NCBI RefSeq assembly: GCF_009856355.1
Contig: NZ_WMEW01000010.1
Location: 62,001-126,000 of the forward strand
Length of the DNA stretch: 64,000 nucleotides
Direction: 5' to 3'
DNA from: Halobacillus litoralis
Lineage (GTDB): Bacteria; Bacillota; Bacilli; Bacillales; Halobacillaceae
Shown here: in pieces, positions 25,707-33,340 of the stretch
Position numbering within the stretch: the stretch's first letter is position 1
Layout of the letters: every line of letters starts with the position of its first letter
The notes under the pieces: generated by a model
The model's database searches: none
Told to the model about the DNA's origin: nothing
What the model saw: the letters and a program-made list of their open reading frames with translations, nothing else
Translations under genes and position numbers: made by a program

Positions 25707-28346
25707 ATGGCTGAGAAAGTTGTATTGATTGATGGAAACAGTATTGCCTACCGGGCGTTTTTTGCCCTGCCGCTGCTGAATAATGATAAAGGTGTGTATA
25801 CGAACGCCGTTTACGGATTTACGACGATGCTGCTCAAAATTCTGGAGGAAGATCAACCGGATCACCTTCTTGTTGCATTTGACGCAGGAAAAACGACTTT
25901 TCGTCATGAAACGTATCAGGAGTATAAAGGTGGAAGGCAGAAAACCCCATCTGAGCTTTCTGAACAGTTTCCTGTACTAAAAGAGCTTCTGGACGCTTTC
26001 GGAGTGAAGTATTACCAGCTTCCCAACTTTGAAGCCGATGACATTATCGGTACGCTGGCGACGCAGGCTGGTGAGAAAGGCCTTGAGGTGAAGGTCATTT
26101 CCGGAGACAAGGACCTTCTGCAGCTGGTCAACGATCAAATCACCGTCAGTCTTACGAAAAAAGGGATCACGAACGTGGATACATACACCCCTTCTTTCCT
26201 GATGGAAAAAATGGACGTCCGGGCGGATCAGATTATCGACCTGAAAGCCCTCATGGGGGATAATTCCGATAACATCCCGGGTGTTCCGGGTGTTGGTGAG
26301 AAGACAGCTGTTAAGCTCCTGAAACAGTTTGAGACATTGGAAAACCTTTATGAAAACCTGGACGATGTGAGTGGTAAAAAACTGAAGGAAAAGCTGGAAA
26401 CCAACCGCGGCAACGCCTTTATGAGCCAGCAGCTTGTAACAATCGAGAGAAATGCCCCGATTGAGATCAGCGTCGATACGATCGGCTATGAAGGATATCA
26501 AACCCAGCAGGTGAGTGGTTTCTTCAAAGAACTCGGATTCCAGTCCCTGCTTCCAAGAATACAGGAAGGGGGAGAGGGGGAGTCTGTCGCAGAGGCTCTG
26601 CCTGAAATCGAAGTAGAGGTTGTTGATGAGGTGTCTGCTGATGTGTTCACTGGTGCAGAGGCGCTCGTGGTGGAGATGCTTTATGAAAACTATCATACCG
26701 CTCCTGTTGAAGGGATTGCCATCGTCAACGATCATTCCAAACTCGTCCTTTCCATGGAGAATGCGGTAAAATCAGAAGCATTCGTTTCCTGGGTGGAAGA
26801 TGCCTCCAAAGAGAAATGGGTGTTCGATGCCAAACAGACGGCTGTGGCTCTGATGAGGCACGGCGTGGATATCAAAGGGATCAGCTTTGATCTGCTTCTT
26901 GCTTCCTACCTGCTGAACCCTTCTGAAAATAACCATGATATTCCCGCCATCGCTCATCGAATGGGAGAGACAGCGGTCCAATATGATGAAGAGGTGTATG
27001 GCAAAGGTGCGAAAATGAAGCGTCCGGATGATGATCAGGTCGTTTATGAACACATTGCTAGAAAGGCAGCTGTGCTGTATAAGCTGAAAGAAAACATGGA
27101 GGAACAGCTGAAGGCCAATGAACAGTATGAGCTGCTTATGGAGCTTGAAATGCCTCTGGCTGTTATTCTCGGACGAATGGAGCACCGTGGCGTGTCCGTG
27201 GATGTCAGCCGTCTGGAAGAAATGGGGGCAGAGCTTGAAGAGCGTTTGAATAAAGTCGAACAGGAAGTCTATGAACTGGCAGGGGAAGAATTCAACTTGA
27301 ATTCTCCGAAACAGCTGGGCCCTATTTTGTTCGAAAAGCTTGGTCTGCCTGTCATTAAGAAAACGAAAACAGGCTACTCCACCTCCGCGGATGTATTGGA
27401 GCAGCTGGAGGAGAAGCATGAAATTATTCCTAAGATCCTTCTGAACCGCCAGCTGTCCAAGTTGAAATCCACCTACATTGAAGGGCTGTTGAAGGTCGTT
27501 CATGAAGATACAGGTAAGATTCATACCCGTTTCAATCAGGCGCTAACCCAGACCGGTCGTTTGAGTTCCACGGATCCGAACCTGCAGAACATCCCGATCC
27601 GTCTGGAGGAAGGGCGGAAAATCCGTCAGGCATTCGTCCCTTCCCAAGAAGGCTGGGTGATGTTTGCCAGTGACTATTCGCAGATTGAACTGCGTGTGCT
27701 GGCCCACATCGCCGGGGATGAAAAGCTGATTGAAGCGTTCCGGCAGGATAAGGACATTCACACTCAGACCGCCTCTGAAGTATTCGGCGTAACGGCGTCG
27801 GAGGTTACCGGTGAAATGCGCAGGCAGGCGAAAGCCGTCAACTTCGGGATTGTTTATGGCATCAGTGATTATGGTTTGTCCCAAAGTCTCGGAATTACGA
27901 GAAAAGAAGCACAGGCGTTCATTGATAAATATTTGGAAAGTTACCCGGGTGTCAAAAGCTACATGGAGGAGTCTGTCCGCGAAGCGAAGGAGACAGGCTA
28001 TGTGCGCACCTTTATGAACCGCCGGCGCTACCTTCCTGATATTACAAGCCGGAATTTCAATAAACGCAGCTTTGCTGAACGTACGGCTATGAACACACCC
28101 ATCCAGGGCAGTGCCGCGGATGTCATTAAAAAAGCCATGATCGATCTGGAGGAGAAGCTCCGTGAAGAGAAGATGGAAGCAAGAGTTCTCCTGCAGGTAC
28201 ATGATGAACTCATTATTGAAGCGCCGGAAGCGGAAATCAAGAAGCTGGAAACGCTTGTGGCAGCTGTTATGGAAAACACCGTAGAGCTTGATGTACCTTT
28301 GAAGGTGGATTCCTCCTATGGAAGCACTTGGTACGATGCGAAATAA
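25707..28346 (+). CDS. polA: DNA polymerase I
   Basis: 879 residues. Fills gaps and removes RNA primers in replication and repair. N-terminal 5' nuclease (about 1-290): LIDGNSIAYRAFFALP, DDIIGTLA, DKDLLQLV and the helix-hairpin-helix DNIPGVPGVGEKTA. The middle domain (about 300-470) keeps the exonuclease fold but lacks the DxE and other acidic residues needed for proofreading, as in other Bacillus enzymes. Polymerase (about 470-879): motif A FASDYSQIELRVLAH, motif B RRQAKAVNFGIVYGIS, motif C LLQVHDELIIE. ATG 25707 is preceded by AAGGAGTGAG; the frame upstream has no homology. Confidence 0.96.
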   Translation: MAEKVVLIDGNSIAYRAFFALPLLNNDKGVYTNAVYGFTTMLLKILEEDQPDHLLVAFDAGKTTFRHETYQEYKGGRQKTPSELSEQFPVLKELLDAFGVKYYQLPNFEADDIIGTLATQAGEKGLEVKVISGDKDLLQLVNDQITVSLTKKGITNVDTYTPSFLMEKMDVRADQIIDLKALMGDNSDNIPGVPGVGEKTAVKLLKQFETLENLYENLDDVSGKKLKEKLETNRGNAFMSQQLVTIERNAPIEISVDTIGYEGYQTQQVSGFFKELGFQSLLPRIQEGGEGESVAEALPEIEVEVVDEVSADVFTGAEALVVEMLYENYHTAPVEGIAIVNDHSKLVLSMENAVKSEAFVSWVEDASKEKWVFDAKQTAVALMRHGVDIKGISFDLLLASYLLNPSENNHDIPAIAHRMGETAVQYDEEVYGKGAKMKRPDDDQVVYEHIARKAAVLYKLKENMEEQLKANEQYELLMELEMPLAVILGRMEHRGVSVDVSRLEEMGAELEERLNKVEQEVYELAGEEFNLNSPKQLGPILFEKLGLPVIKKTKTGYSTSADVLEQLEEKHEIIPKILLNRQLSKLKSTYIEGLLKVVHEDTGKIHTRFNQALTQTGRLSSTDPNLQNIPIRLEEGRKIRQAFVPSQEGWVMFASDYSQIELRVLAHIAGDEKLIEAFRQDKDIHTQTASEVFGVTASEVTGEMRRQAKAVNFGIVYGISDYGLSQSLGITRKEAQAFIDKYLESYPGVKSYMEESVREAKETGYVRTFMNRRRYLPDITSRNFNKRSFAERTAMNTPIQGSAADVIKKAMIDLEEKLREEKMEARVLLQVHDELIIEAPEAEIKKLETLVAAVMENTVELDVPLKVDSSYGSTWYDAK

Positions 28347-28362
28347 GTAAGGAGAATGAAAG

Positions 28363-29202
28363 ATGCCGGAATTACCAGAAGTGGAAACTGTAAGAAAAAC
28401 GTTGAAGCATTTAACCTTGGGGAAAGAAATACAGGATGTCTCTGTTTTCTGGGGGAACATCATTAAAGAACCGAAGGATCCCAGGGCCTTCGGAGATCTT
28501 TTGAGGGGGCAGTCCATCCAGGATATCGACCGCAGGGGGAAATTTCTCATTTTTCATCTCGATGATATTGCCCTTGTTTCCCACCTGCGCATGGAAGGGA
28601 AATTCGGCGTCTATGATGGAACGCTTGAAAAACCGAAGCATACGCACGTCATTTTCCATTTTACAGACGGGACAGAGCTCCGCTACAACGACGTACGGAA
28701 GTTCGGAACGATGCATGCCTTTAAAAAAGGGGAAGAGGCTTTGAATAAACCACTGGTGCAGCTCGGGCCCGATCCTTTTGATGAAGCCTTCACTCTTGAC
28801 TATTTTCATCAGAAGTTATTGAAGACCAGCCGTAATATGAAGGCGGTTCTTCTGGATCAGTCAATCGTTGCCGGTCTTGGCAATATCTATGTAGATGAAG
28901 CCCTTTTCCGAGCCGGTCTTCATCCGGAGCGGATGGCCAGTACACTGACAAGAGAAGAAGCTGAAAGCATCCGGGAAGCAAGCATCGCTGTTATTTTAGA
29001 GGCCATTGAACAGGGAGGCACAACGATCCGGTCCTATTTAAACAGCCAGGGTGAAATCGGGATGTTCCAGCAGAAGCTCCAGGTGTATGGCAGACAGGAT
29101 ATGGAATGCCGGAACTGTGGGACATCGATCGTCAAAACAAAAGTTGGGGGAAGGGGCACACACGTGTGTCCGGTCTGTCAGCCGCTTCACGTAATTGAAT
29201 AA
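28363..29202 (+). CDS. mutM: MutM, formamidopyrimidine-DNA glycosylase
   Basis: 279 residues. Removes 8-oxoguanine and ring-opened purines, with lyase action. The catalytic N-terminus is intact: MPELPEVETVR, where Pro2 is the nucleophile after Met removal and Glu3 is essential. The helix-two-turn-helix core has LDQSIVAGLGNIYVDEALFRAG, and a C-terminal zinc finger has two CxxC pairs (CRNC and CPVC). It lies 16 bases after polA, so it is probably cotranscribed; both act in repair. Confidence 0.96.
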   Translation: MPELPEVETVRKTLKHLTLGKEIQDVSVFWGNIIKEPKDPRAFGDLLRGQSIQDIDRRGKFLIFHLDDIALVSHLRMEGKFGVYDGTLEKPKHTHVIFHFTDGTELRYNDVRKFGTMHAFKKGEEALNKPLVQLGPDPFDEAFTLDYFHQKLLKTSRNMKAVLLDQSIVAGLGNIYVDEALFRAGLHPERMASTLTREEAESIREASIAVILEAIEQGGTTIRSYLNSQGEIGMFQQKLQVYGRQDMECRNCGTSIVKTKVGGRGTHVCPVCQPLHVIE

Positions 29203-29246
29203 CCAGCCATATACTATCCCACTTCCATGTTAGAGGAGTGGGCGGT

Positions 29247-29843
29247 ATGGGCATCGGAATGTTCATATTTTTATTCGTTACGGCCGTAAGTGTCGACAGC
29301 TTCGGGATTGGCTGCGTGCTCGGCTTGAAAAAAGTGAAACTCGCGTTCTGGGGCATTGTGGTCATTGCCTTTGTTTCCGGGATGGTGTTTCTTCTTTCCT
29401 CCTATTTCGGTCATCTGCTCGTTCATGTTGTTAAACCGGAAATGGCGGAAAAGGCCGGAGCTGTCGCTTTAATTGGAATCGGCATCTATTTTTTAAGGCA
29501 GTTTTTCAAAAAACATACCGAGGATCAGCAGGACCCCTGGCTGAACCCTGCGAAAGTATTGAATGATCCAGTGACCGCTGATGTTGATAAATCGGGTGGG
29601 ATTCAAGGAAAAGAAGTATGGCTGCTCGGAACCGCCCTGTCTCTGGATACCATAGGCGCGGGCATCAGCGGAGCCCTTATTGGTCTTCCTGTTCTGATGA
29701 CGGCGGGCCTCATTGCTTCGGCCACTTTTCTTATGCTCAGCACGGGGATCATCGCTGGATCGAAACTGACAAGCAGGGTGGAGAGCATCTCCATTCTTCC
29801 CGGGGTGCTGTTGATCATCATCGGCTTGATCAAGCTATCGTAA
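29247..29843 (+). CDS. ytaF: YtaF, MntP-like sporulation membrane protein
   Basis: 198 residues with six hydrophobic segments in two blocks (about 3-24, 28-52, 60-80, 120-145, 150-168 and 175-195). Each block has a signature: VTAVSVDSFGIGCVLGLKK and LGTALSLDTIGAGISGALIG. The Asp-containing repeats are the metal-path signature of the MntP manganese exporter family, so metal export is possible; in Bacillus YtaF is described as sporulation-related. GAGGAG (29233-29238) sets ATG 29247; GTG 29238 lies inside that site. It sits between mutM and coaE. Confidence 0.85.
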   Translation: MGIGMFIFLFVTAVSVDSFGIGCVLGLKKVKLAFWGIVVIAFVSGMVFLLSSYFGHLLVHVVKPEMAEKAGAVALIGIGIYFLRQFFKKHTEDQQDPWLNPAKVLNDPVTADVDKSGGIQGKEVWLLGTALSLDTIGAGISGALIGLPVLMTAGLIASATFLMLSTGIIAGSKLTSRVESISILPGVLLIIIGLIKLS

Positions 29844-29855
29844 AGGAAGGATTGT

Positions 29856-30455
29856 ATGACACTGGTCATTGGTTTAACCGGCAGTATCGCAAGTGGAAAA
29901 AGTACCGTATCCCGCATGTTTGATGAGTGGGAGATTCCTGTTATAGATGCGGATCAAATATCCAGGGATGTTGTCCGTCCCGGAGAGCCCGCTTATGAGG
30001 ACATTGTTCACGTTTTTGGTAAGGATGTGCTTTTTGAAGACGGAACCCTGGATCGGAAAAAGCTCGGGAAAGTAATTTTCAGTAGTAAAGAGCGAAGGAA
30101 AGAACTGAATGACATCGTTCACCCCCGCGTCCGTGAGGAAATGATCCGTCGGCGCGAATCCTATAAAGAGGAAGATTACAAGGCGGTTGTCCTGGATATC
30201 CCTCTTCTTTATGAAAGCGGCCTGACCGATTATGTAGAAAGGGTACTTGTCGTAGCGGTCGATGAGGAAACGCAGCTGCAGAGACTGATGGAGCGCGATG
30301 GTTCATCAAGGGAAGATGCCCGCGAACGGATCGCTTCGCAGATCCCTGTCAGCCGTAAAGCAGAAATGGCGGATGCGGTGATTGATAATAACGGAACCGA
30401 AGAAGAGAGCTTTCGTCAATTAAGAGACATACTTCACCGGTGGAACCTCGTATAA
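29856..30455 (+). CDS. coaE: Dephospho-CoA kinase
   Basis: 199 residues. Last step of coenzyme A synthesis: phosphorylates the 3'-hydroxyl of dephospho-CoA. P-loop GLTGSIASGKSTVSR (6-20), DADQISRDVV with the catalytic Asp, VLDIPLLYESGL, and the LID region RLMERDGSSREDARERIASQ. It is 12 bases after ytaF, with AAAGGAAGG upstream. A terminator follows directly at 30456, so gapB is a separate unit. Confidence 0.95.
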   Translation: MTLVIGLTGSIASGKSTVSRMFDEWEIPVIDADQISRDVVRPGEPAYEDIVHVFGKDVLFEDGTLDRKKLGKVIFSSKERRKELNDIVHPRVREEMIRRRESYKEEDYKAVVLDIPLLYESGLTDYVERVLVVAVDEETQLQRLMERDGSSREDARERIASQIPVSRKAEMADAVIDNNGTEEESFRQLRDILHRWNLV

Positions 30456-30486
30456 TAACACGTCTGAGAAAGACGTGTTATTTTTG
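30456..30486 (+). terminator. coaE terminator
   Basis: Stem TAACACGTCT / AGACGTGTTA (30456-30465 and 30471-30480), then TTTTTG. It starts one base after the stop codon. Confidence 0.85.
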
Positions 30487-30506
30487 TGTAAAATTATTGA
30501 TCCCAC

Positions 30507-30534
30507 TTCAAAAGCGCTTACAATATGTTATACT
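30507..30534 (+). promoter_or_regulatory. gapB promoter
   Basis: TTCAAA (30507-30512), 16 bases, TATACT (30529-30534). Both a cre-like site and a CcpN-like site lie inside it. Confidence 0.65.
30509..30522. promoter_or_regulatory. cre-like site in the gapB promoter
   Basis: CAAAAGCGCTTACA matches 12 of 14 cre positions (TGWAANCGNTNWCA) and lies within the -35/-10 spacer, where CcpA would block polymerase. Confidence 0.4.
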
Positions 30535-30568
30535 AATCCTAGAAATGCTTCAAAAAGTATATCATATA
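30524..30568. promoter_or_regulatory. Pair of CcpN-like operators of gapB
   Basis: TATGTTATACT (30524-30534) fits the CcpN consensus TRTGHYATAYW exactly and covers the -10 box. TATATCATATA (30558-30568) fits with one mismatch and lies about 15 bases after the predicted start site. In B. subtilis CcpN represses gapB on glycolytic sugars through two such sites (consensus recalled from the literature). No ccpN gene is in the window. Confidence 0.6.
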
Positions 30569-30585
30569 TAGGGGGCTGTAACATC

Positions 30586-31620
30586 ATGGGGAAAACAAAG
30601 ATCGCCATTAATGGCTTGGGAAGAATCGGACGTATGGTATTCAGACAGGCGGCGGTAGACGATACAGTGGAGCTTGTGGCTGTTAATGCCAGCTATCCTG
30701 CTGAAACGATCGCTCATATGGTGAAATATGACAGTGTTCATGGACGATTCGATGGGGAAGTGCGTACGATTCCTGAAGGATTAATGGTAAATGGGAAGAA
30801 AATCAAGCTCTGCTCCACAAGAAACCCGGCTGAGCTCCCTTGGAAAGAGCTTGGTGTGGATATTGTCATTGAAGCCACTGGGAAGTTCCGGACGAAGGAT
30901 GAGGCAGCGCTCCACCTGGATGCAGGAGCCAAAAAGGTAATCATTACAGCTCCTGGCAAGGAAGTAGATGCTACGATCGTGATGGGGGTTAATGAGGATT
31001 CCTATTCCCCCGAAACGCACGATGTTATTTCCAATGCCTCCTGCACGACAAACTGTCTTGCGCCGGTGGTGAAAGTGCTTGAAGATGAATTTGGTATTGA
31101 AAATGGATTGATGACAACCGTTCATTCCTTTACAAACGATCAGAAGAACCTGGATAACCCTCATAAGGATCTGCGGAGAGCACGGGGGTGCACCCAGTCC
31201 ATCATTCCAACCTCCACAGGAGCAGCCAAGGCTCTTGGAGATGTCATTCCGAGCATGAAGGGCAAGTTGAATGGGATGGCTCTGCGTGTCCCGACACCGA
31301 ACGTCTCTTTAGTGGATTTAGTGGTTGATCTTAAGGAAGCGGTTACGAAAGAGCAATTGAACGAAGCTTTCGCATCTGCCTCAGAGAGTGAAATGAAAGG
31401 TATTCTGGAGTACAGCGATGAGCCGCTTGTATCCATTGATTATACGACTTCACCGTCGTCTGCTATTATTGATGGATTGTCAACTCAGGTGATGGAAGGG
31501 TCAAAAGTGAAAGTACTGGCCTGGTATGATAATGAATGGGGTTACTCCTGCCGCGTTGTTGATCTTGCTAAATATGTGGGAAACTTAATGAAGCAGGAAA
31601 GGACGGCGAGGGTATCGTAG
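30586..31620 (+). CDS. gapB: Gluconeogenic glyceraldehyde-3-phosphate dehydrogenase
   Basis: 344 residues. The catalytic Cys153 is in SNASCTTNCLAP; the NAD(P) site is INGLGRIGRMVFRQA; the final WYDNEWGYSCRVVD is typical. At the end of the first Rossmann strand pair the usual NAD-binding Asp is replaced (VAVNASYPAETI), as in GapB enzymes that prefer NADP and run in the gluconeogenic direction. ATG 30586 is preceded by AGGGGGC. Position after coaE and the CcpN-like sites also point to GapB rather than GapA. The longer frame from 30475 would run through the promoter. Confidence 0.93.
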   Translation: MGKTKIAINGLGRIGRMVFRQAAVDDTVELVAVNASYPAETIAHMVKYDSVHGRFDGEVRTIPEGLMVNGKKIKLCSTRNPAELPWKELGVDIVIEATGKFRTKDEAALHLDAGAKKVIITAPGKEVDATIVMGVNEDSYSPETHDVISNASCTTNCLAPVVKVLEDEFGIENGLMTTVHSFTNDQKNLDNPHKDLRRARGCTQSIIPTSTGAAKALGDVIPSMKGKLNGMALRVPTPNVSLVDLVVDLKEAVTKEQLNEAFASASESEMKGILEYSDEPLVSIDYTTSPSSAIIDGLSTQVMEGSKVKVLAWYDNEWGYSCRVVDLAKYVGNLMKQERTARVS

Positions 31621-31693
31621 AAGACCCCGGTGGATCTCCCTGACAACGGATGAAGGCTCTTCATAAGCCTTATTGGGCCTGCTCAAATATATC

Positions 31694-31722
31694 TTGCAAA
31701 AAACGGATAAACCCTTTATACT
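31694..31722 (+). promoter_or_regulatory. speD promoter
   Basis: TTGCAA (31694-31699), 17 bases, TATACT (31717-31722). It predicts a start near 31729 and a leader of about 130 bases. Confidence 0.75.
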
Positions 31723-31728
31723 TTCTTT

Positions 31729-31855
31729 TGAACTTCTGAATTTCAAAAATCTTCATGTCTACTCAAAGGGTTAGGACCTCTCAGGACTAACTTTCCCCCG
31801 TGGTAGTACATGGCCGTAATTTCAGAGGGGAAGAAGTTAATGTACAAAGGGGGAT
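31729..31855 (+). promoter_or_regulatory. Structured speD leader, possible pseudoknot switch
   Basis: Stem 1 pairs 31789-31798 (AACTTTCCCC) with 31827-31838 (GGGGAAGAAGTT) in ten pairs with a 2-base bulge. GTACAT (31806-31811) in the stem-1 loop can pair with ATGTAC (31840-31845) downstream of stem 1, which makes an H-type pseudoknot. The ribosome binding site AAAGGGGGAT (31846-31855) abuts it. An upstream hairpin (31765-31774 with 31787-31794, plus an inner CCT/AGG) uses the same bases as stem 1 and so excludes it. This is read by eye, not by a folding program. It matches no riboswitch class I know. Confidence 0.5.
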
Positions 31856-31860
31856 CCATT

Positions 31861-32238
31861 ATGGATACAATGGGAAGACACGTAATAGCTGAACTATGGG
31901 ATTGTAATGAATCGAAATTGAACGATATGTCGTATATAGAGCAGGTTTTTGTTGATGCTGCACTGAAAGCCGGTGCAGAAGTGCGGGAGGTGGCTTTTCA
32001 CAAATTCGCCCCTCATGGCGTCAGTGGAGTTGTCATTATTTCAGAGTCGCATCTGACGATACACAGCTTCCCTGAACACGGATATGCCAGCATTGATGTA
32101 TATACGTGCGGGGACCGCATTGATCCCAATGTAGCTGCACACTATATTGTAGAAGCATTGGAAGCCGGGCGGAACGAAACCGTTGAAGTACCAAGAGGGA
32201 TGGGACCTGTTGAAGTCAAGGAAGCCCGTGCCCTGTAA
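31861..32238 (+). CDS. speD: S-adenosylmethionine decarboxylase proenzyme
   Basis: 125 residues. Decarboxylates S-adenosylmethionine to supply the aminopropyl donor for spermidine. The short bacterial class: the proenzyme cuts itself before Ser63 in [24 protein letters not shown], turning the serine into the pyruvoyl cofactor; His68 of LTIH and Cys of YTCG are the other catalytic residues. ATG 31861 begins [13 protein letters not shown], the conserved start; the frame from 31810 runs through the leader and is rejected. It stands alone between gapB and the unknown gene, with its own promoter and terminator. Confidence 0.95.
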   Translation: MDTMGRHVIAELWDCNESKLNDMSYIEQVFVDAALKAGAEVREVAFHKFAPHGVSGVVIISESHLTIHSFPEHGYASIDVYTCGDRIDPNVAAHYIVEALEAGRNETVEVPRGMGPVEVKEARAL

Positions 32239-32254
32239 GAAGATAAAGCAGGAA

Positions 32255-32286
32255 AGTCATGCAGAACGATCTGCATGGCTTTTTTT
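32255..32286 (+). terminator. speD terminator
   Basis: Stem AGTCATGCAGA / TCTGCATGGCT (32255-32265 and 32270-32280, one G-T pair), then six or more T. Confidence 0.88.
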
Positions 32287-32403
32287 CTGCCTTCACGCTG
32301 GATTATGCTGCCAGCCCCTCCTTCTGTAAAACCGTTTCTAATTTATGAAAGTCATGTTAAAATAAATTAAGATTATGTCGAATGGACTGAAGGAGTCAGA
32401 TTA

Positions 32404-32778
32404 GTGAAAGCATTTATTTCCAGGTATCTCAGCACTCATTCCGAAACCAGTGAACAGCATAAGGACACGGCCCTTATCACACACTATTACAAAGCGAAGC
32501 ATGATGAGATTTTCCGTGCTGTGGAAGAGATGTTCCCCTCACCTTCCGAAATTAAAGCCGTCTCCAAGGAGCGCGGGGAACTGACGATCACCTATAAAGG
32601 AAAGCGGCGGGCGTTTGTTGTAGCCACAATCATTATGGTTCGTCCGTTCCGCACGGCGGTTGACTTTTCGGTCACCACTGATTCAGGCGGTCCTGTGGAT
32701 TTTGGCTACAGCCGTAATCTGATCGTACAGTTCTATGAACAGCTGGACCGGCAGTTTACAGCTGTGGATCCCGGGTGA
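32404..32778 (+). CDS. Conserved protein of unknown function
   Basis: 124 residues, soluble, no signal peptide or membrane segment. I do not recognise it with confidence. It has a compact beta-rich middle (KAVSKERGELTITYKGKRRAFVVATIIMV) followed by VDFGYSRNLIVQFYEQLDRQF, a layout reminiscent of DUF1499-like proteins, but this is weak. The start is GTG 32404 with AAGGAGTCAG upstream, which supports real translation. It ends 39 bases before nrdR and probably shares its transcript. Confidence 0.6.
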   Translation: MKAFISRYLSTHSETSEQHKDTALITHYYKAKHDEIFRAVEEMFPSPSEIKAVSKERGELTITYKGKRRAFVVATIIMVRPFRTAVDFSVTTDSGGPVDFGYSRNLIVQFYEQLDRQFTAVDPG

Positions 32779-32817
32779 TTCGATGATGAAACGAAGACGA
32801 TGTGGAGTTGATCAAAG

Positions 32818-33282
32818 GTGAAGTGTCCTAACTGTCACTACAAGAGCACAAAGGTGCTTGATTCTAGACCTATAGAGGAAGGTCAGACAATCAGAAGACG
32901 TAGAGAATGTGAACAGTGCGGCTTTCGTTATACAACGTTTGAGCGGATTGAAGAAGTCCCTCTGATTGTCGTGAAAAAAGAGGGGACTCGTGAGGAATTC
33001 AGCAGGGAAAAGCTGATGCGGGGACTGATCAGAGCCTGTGAGAAGCGTCCGGTTGAAGTGGAGAAGCTCGAAGCCGTCACGCTGGATATTGAAAAGGAAC
33101 TGAGGAACCGCGGCGTTTCAGAAGTGCTGAGTGAGGATATCGGCGAAATGGTCATGGGTCGTTTATCTGAAGTCGATGAAGTGGCCTACGTCCGTTTTGC
33201 GTCGGTTTATCGTCAGTTTAAAGATATAAACGTATTTATTGACGAATTGAAAGAATTAATTAAAGATGATCATGATGAATGA
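32818..33282 (+). CDS. nrdR: NrdR, transcriptional repressor of ribonucleotide reductase genes
   Basis: 154 residues. The N-terminal zinc ribbon has two CxxC pairs (CPNC at 3-6 and CEQC near 31-34) for DNA binding, and an ATP-cone (about 49-139) senses ATP/dATP. NrdR binds NrdR boxes before nrd operons when dATP is high. The start is GTG 32818. It leads into dnaB and dnaI, linking nucleotide supply and replication start. In B. subtilis it is ytcG, in the same place. Confidence 0.95.
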   Translation: MKCPNCHYKSTKVLDSRPIEEGQTIRRRRECEQCGFRYTTFERIEEVPLIVVKKEGTREEFSREKLMRGLIRACEKRPVEVEKLEAVTLDIEKELRNRGVSEVLSEDIGEMVMGRLSEVDEVAYVRFASVYRQFKDINVFIDELKELIKDDHDE

Positions 33283-33340
33283 GCCTGGGCCGGCTCATTT
33301 TCTTTTTCATAGATTTGGATGAACGAAGGAGGTGTAGACG

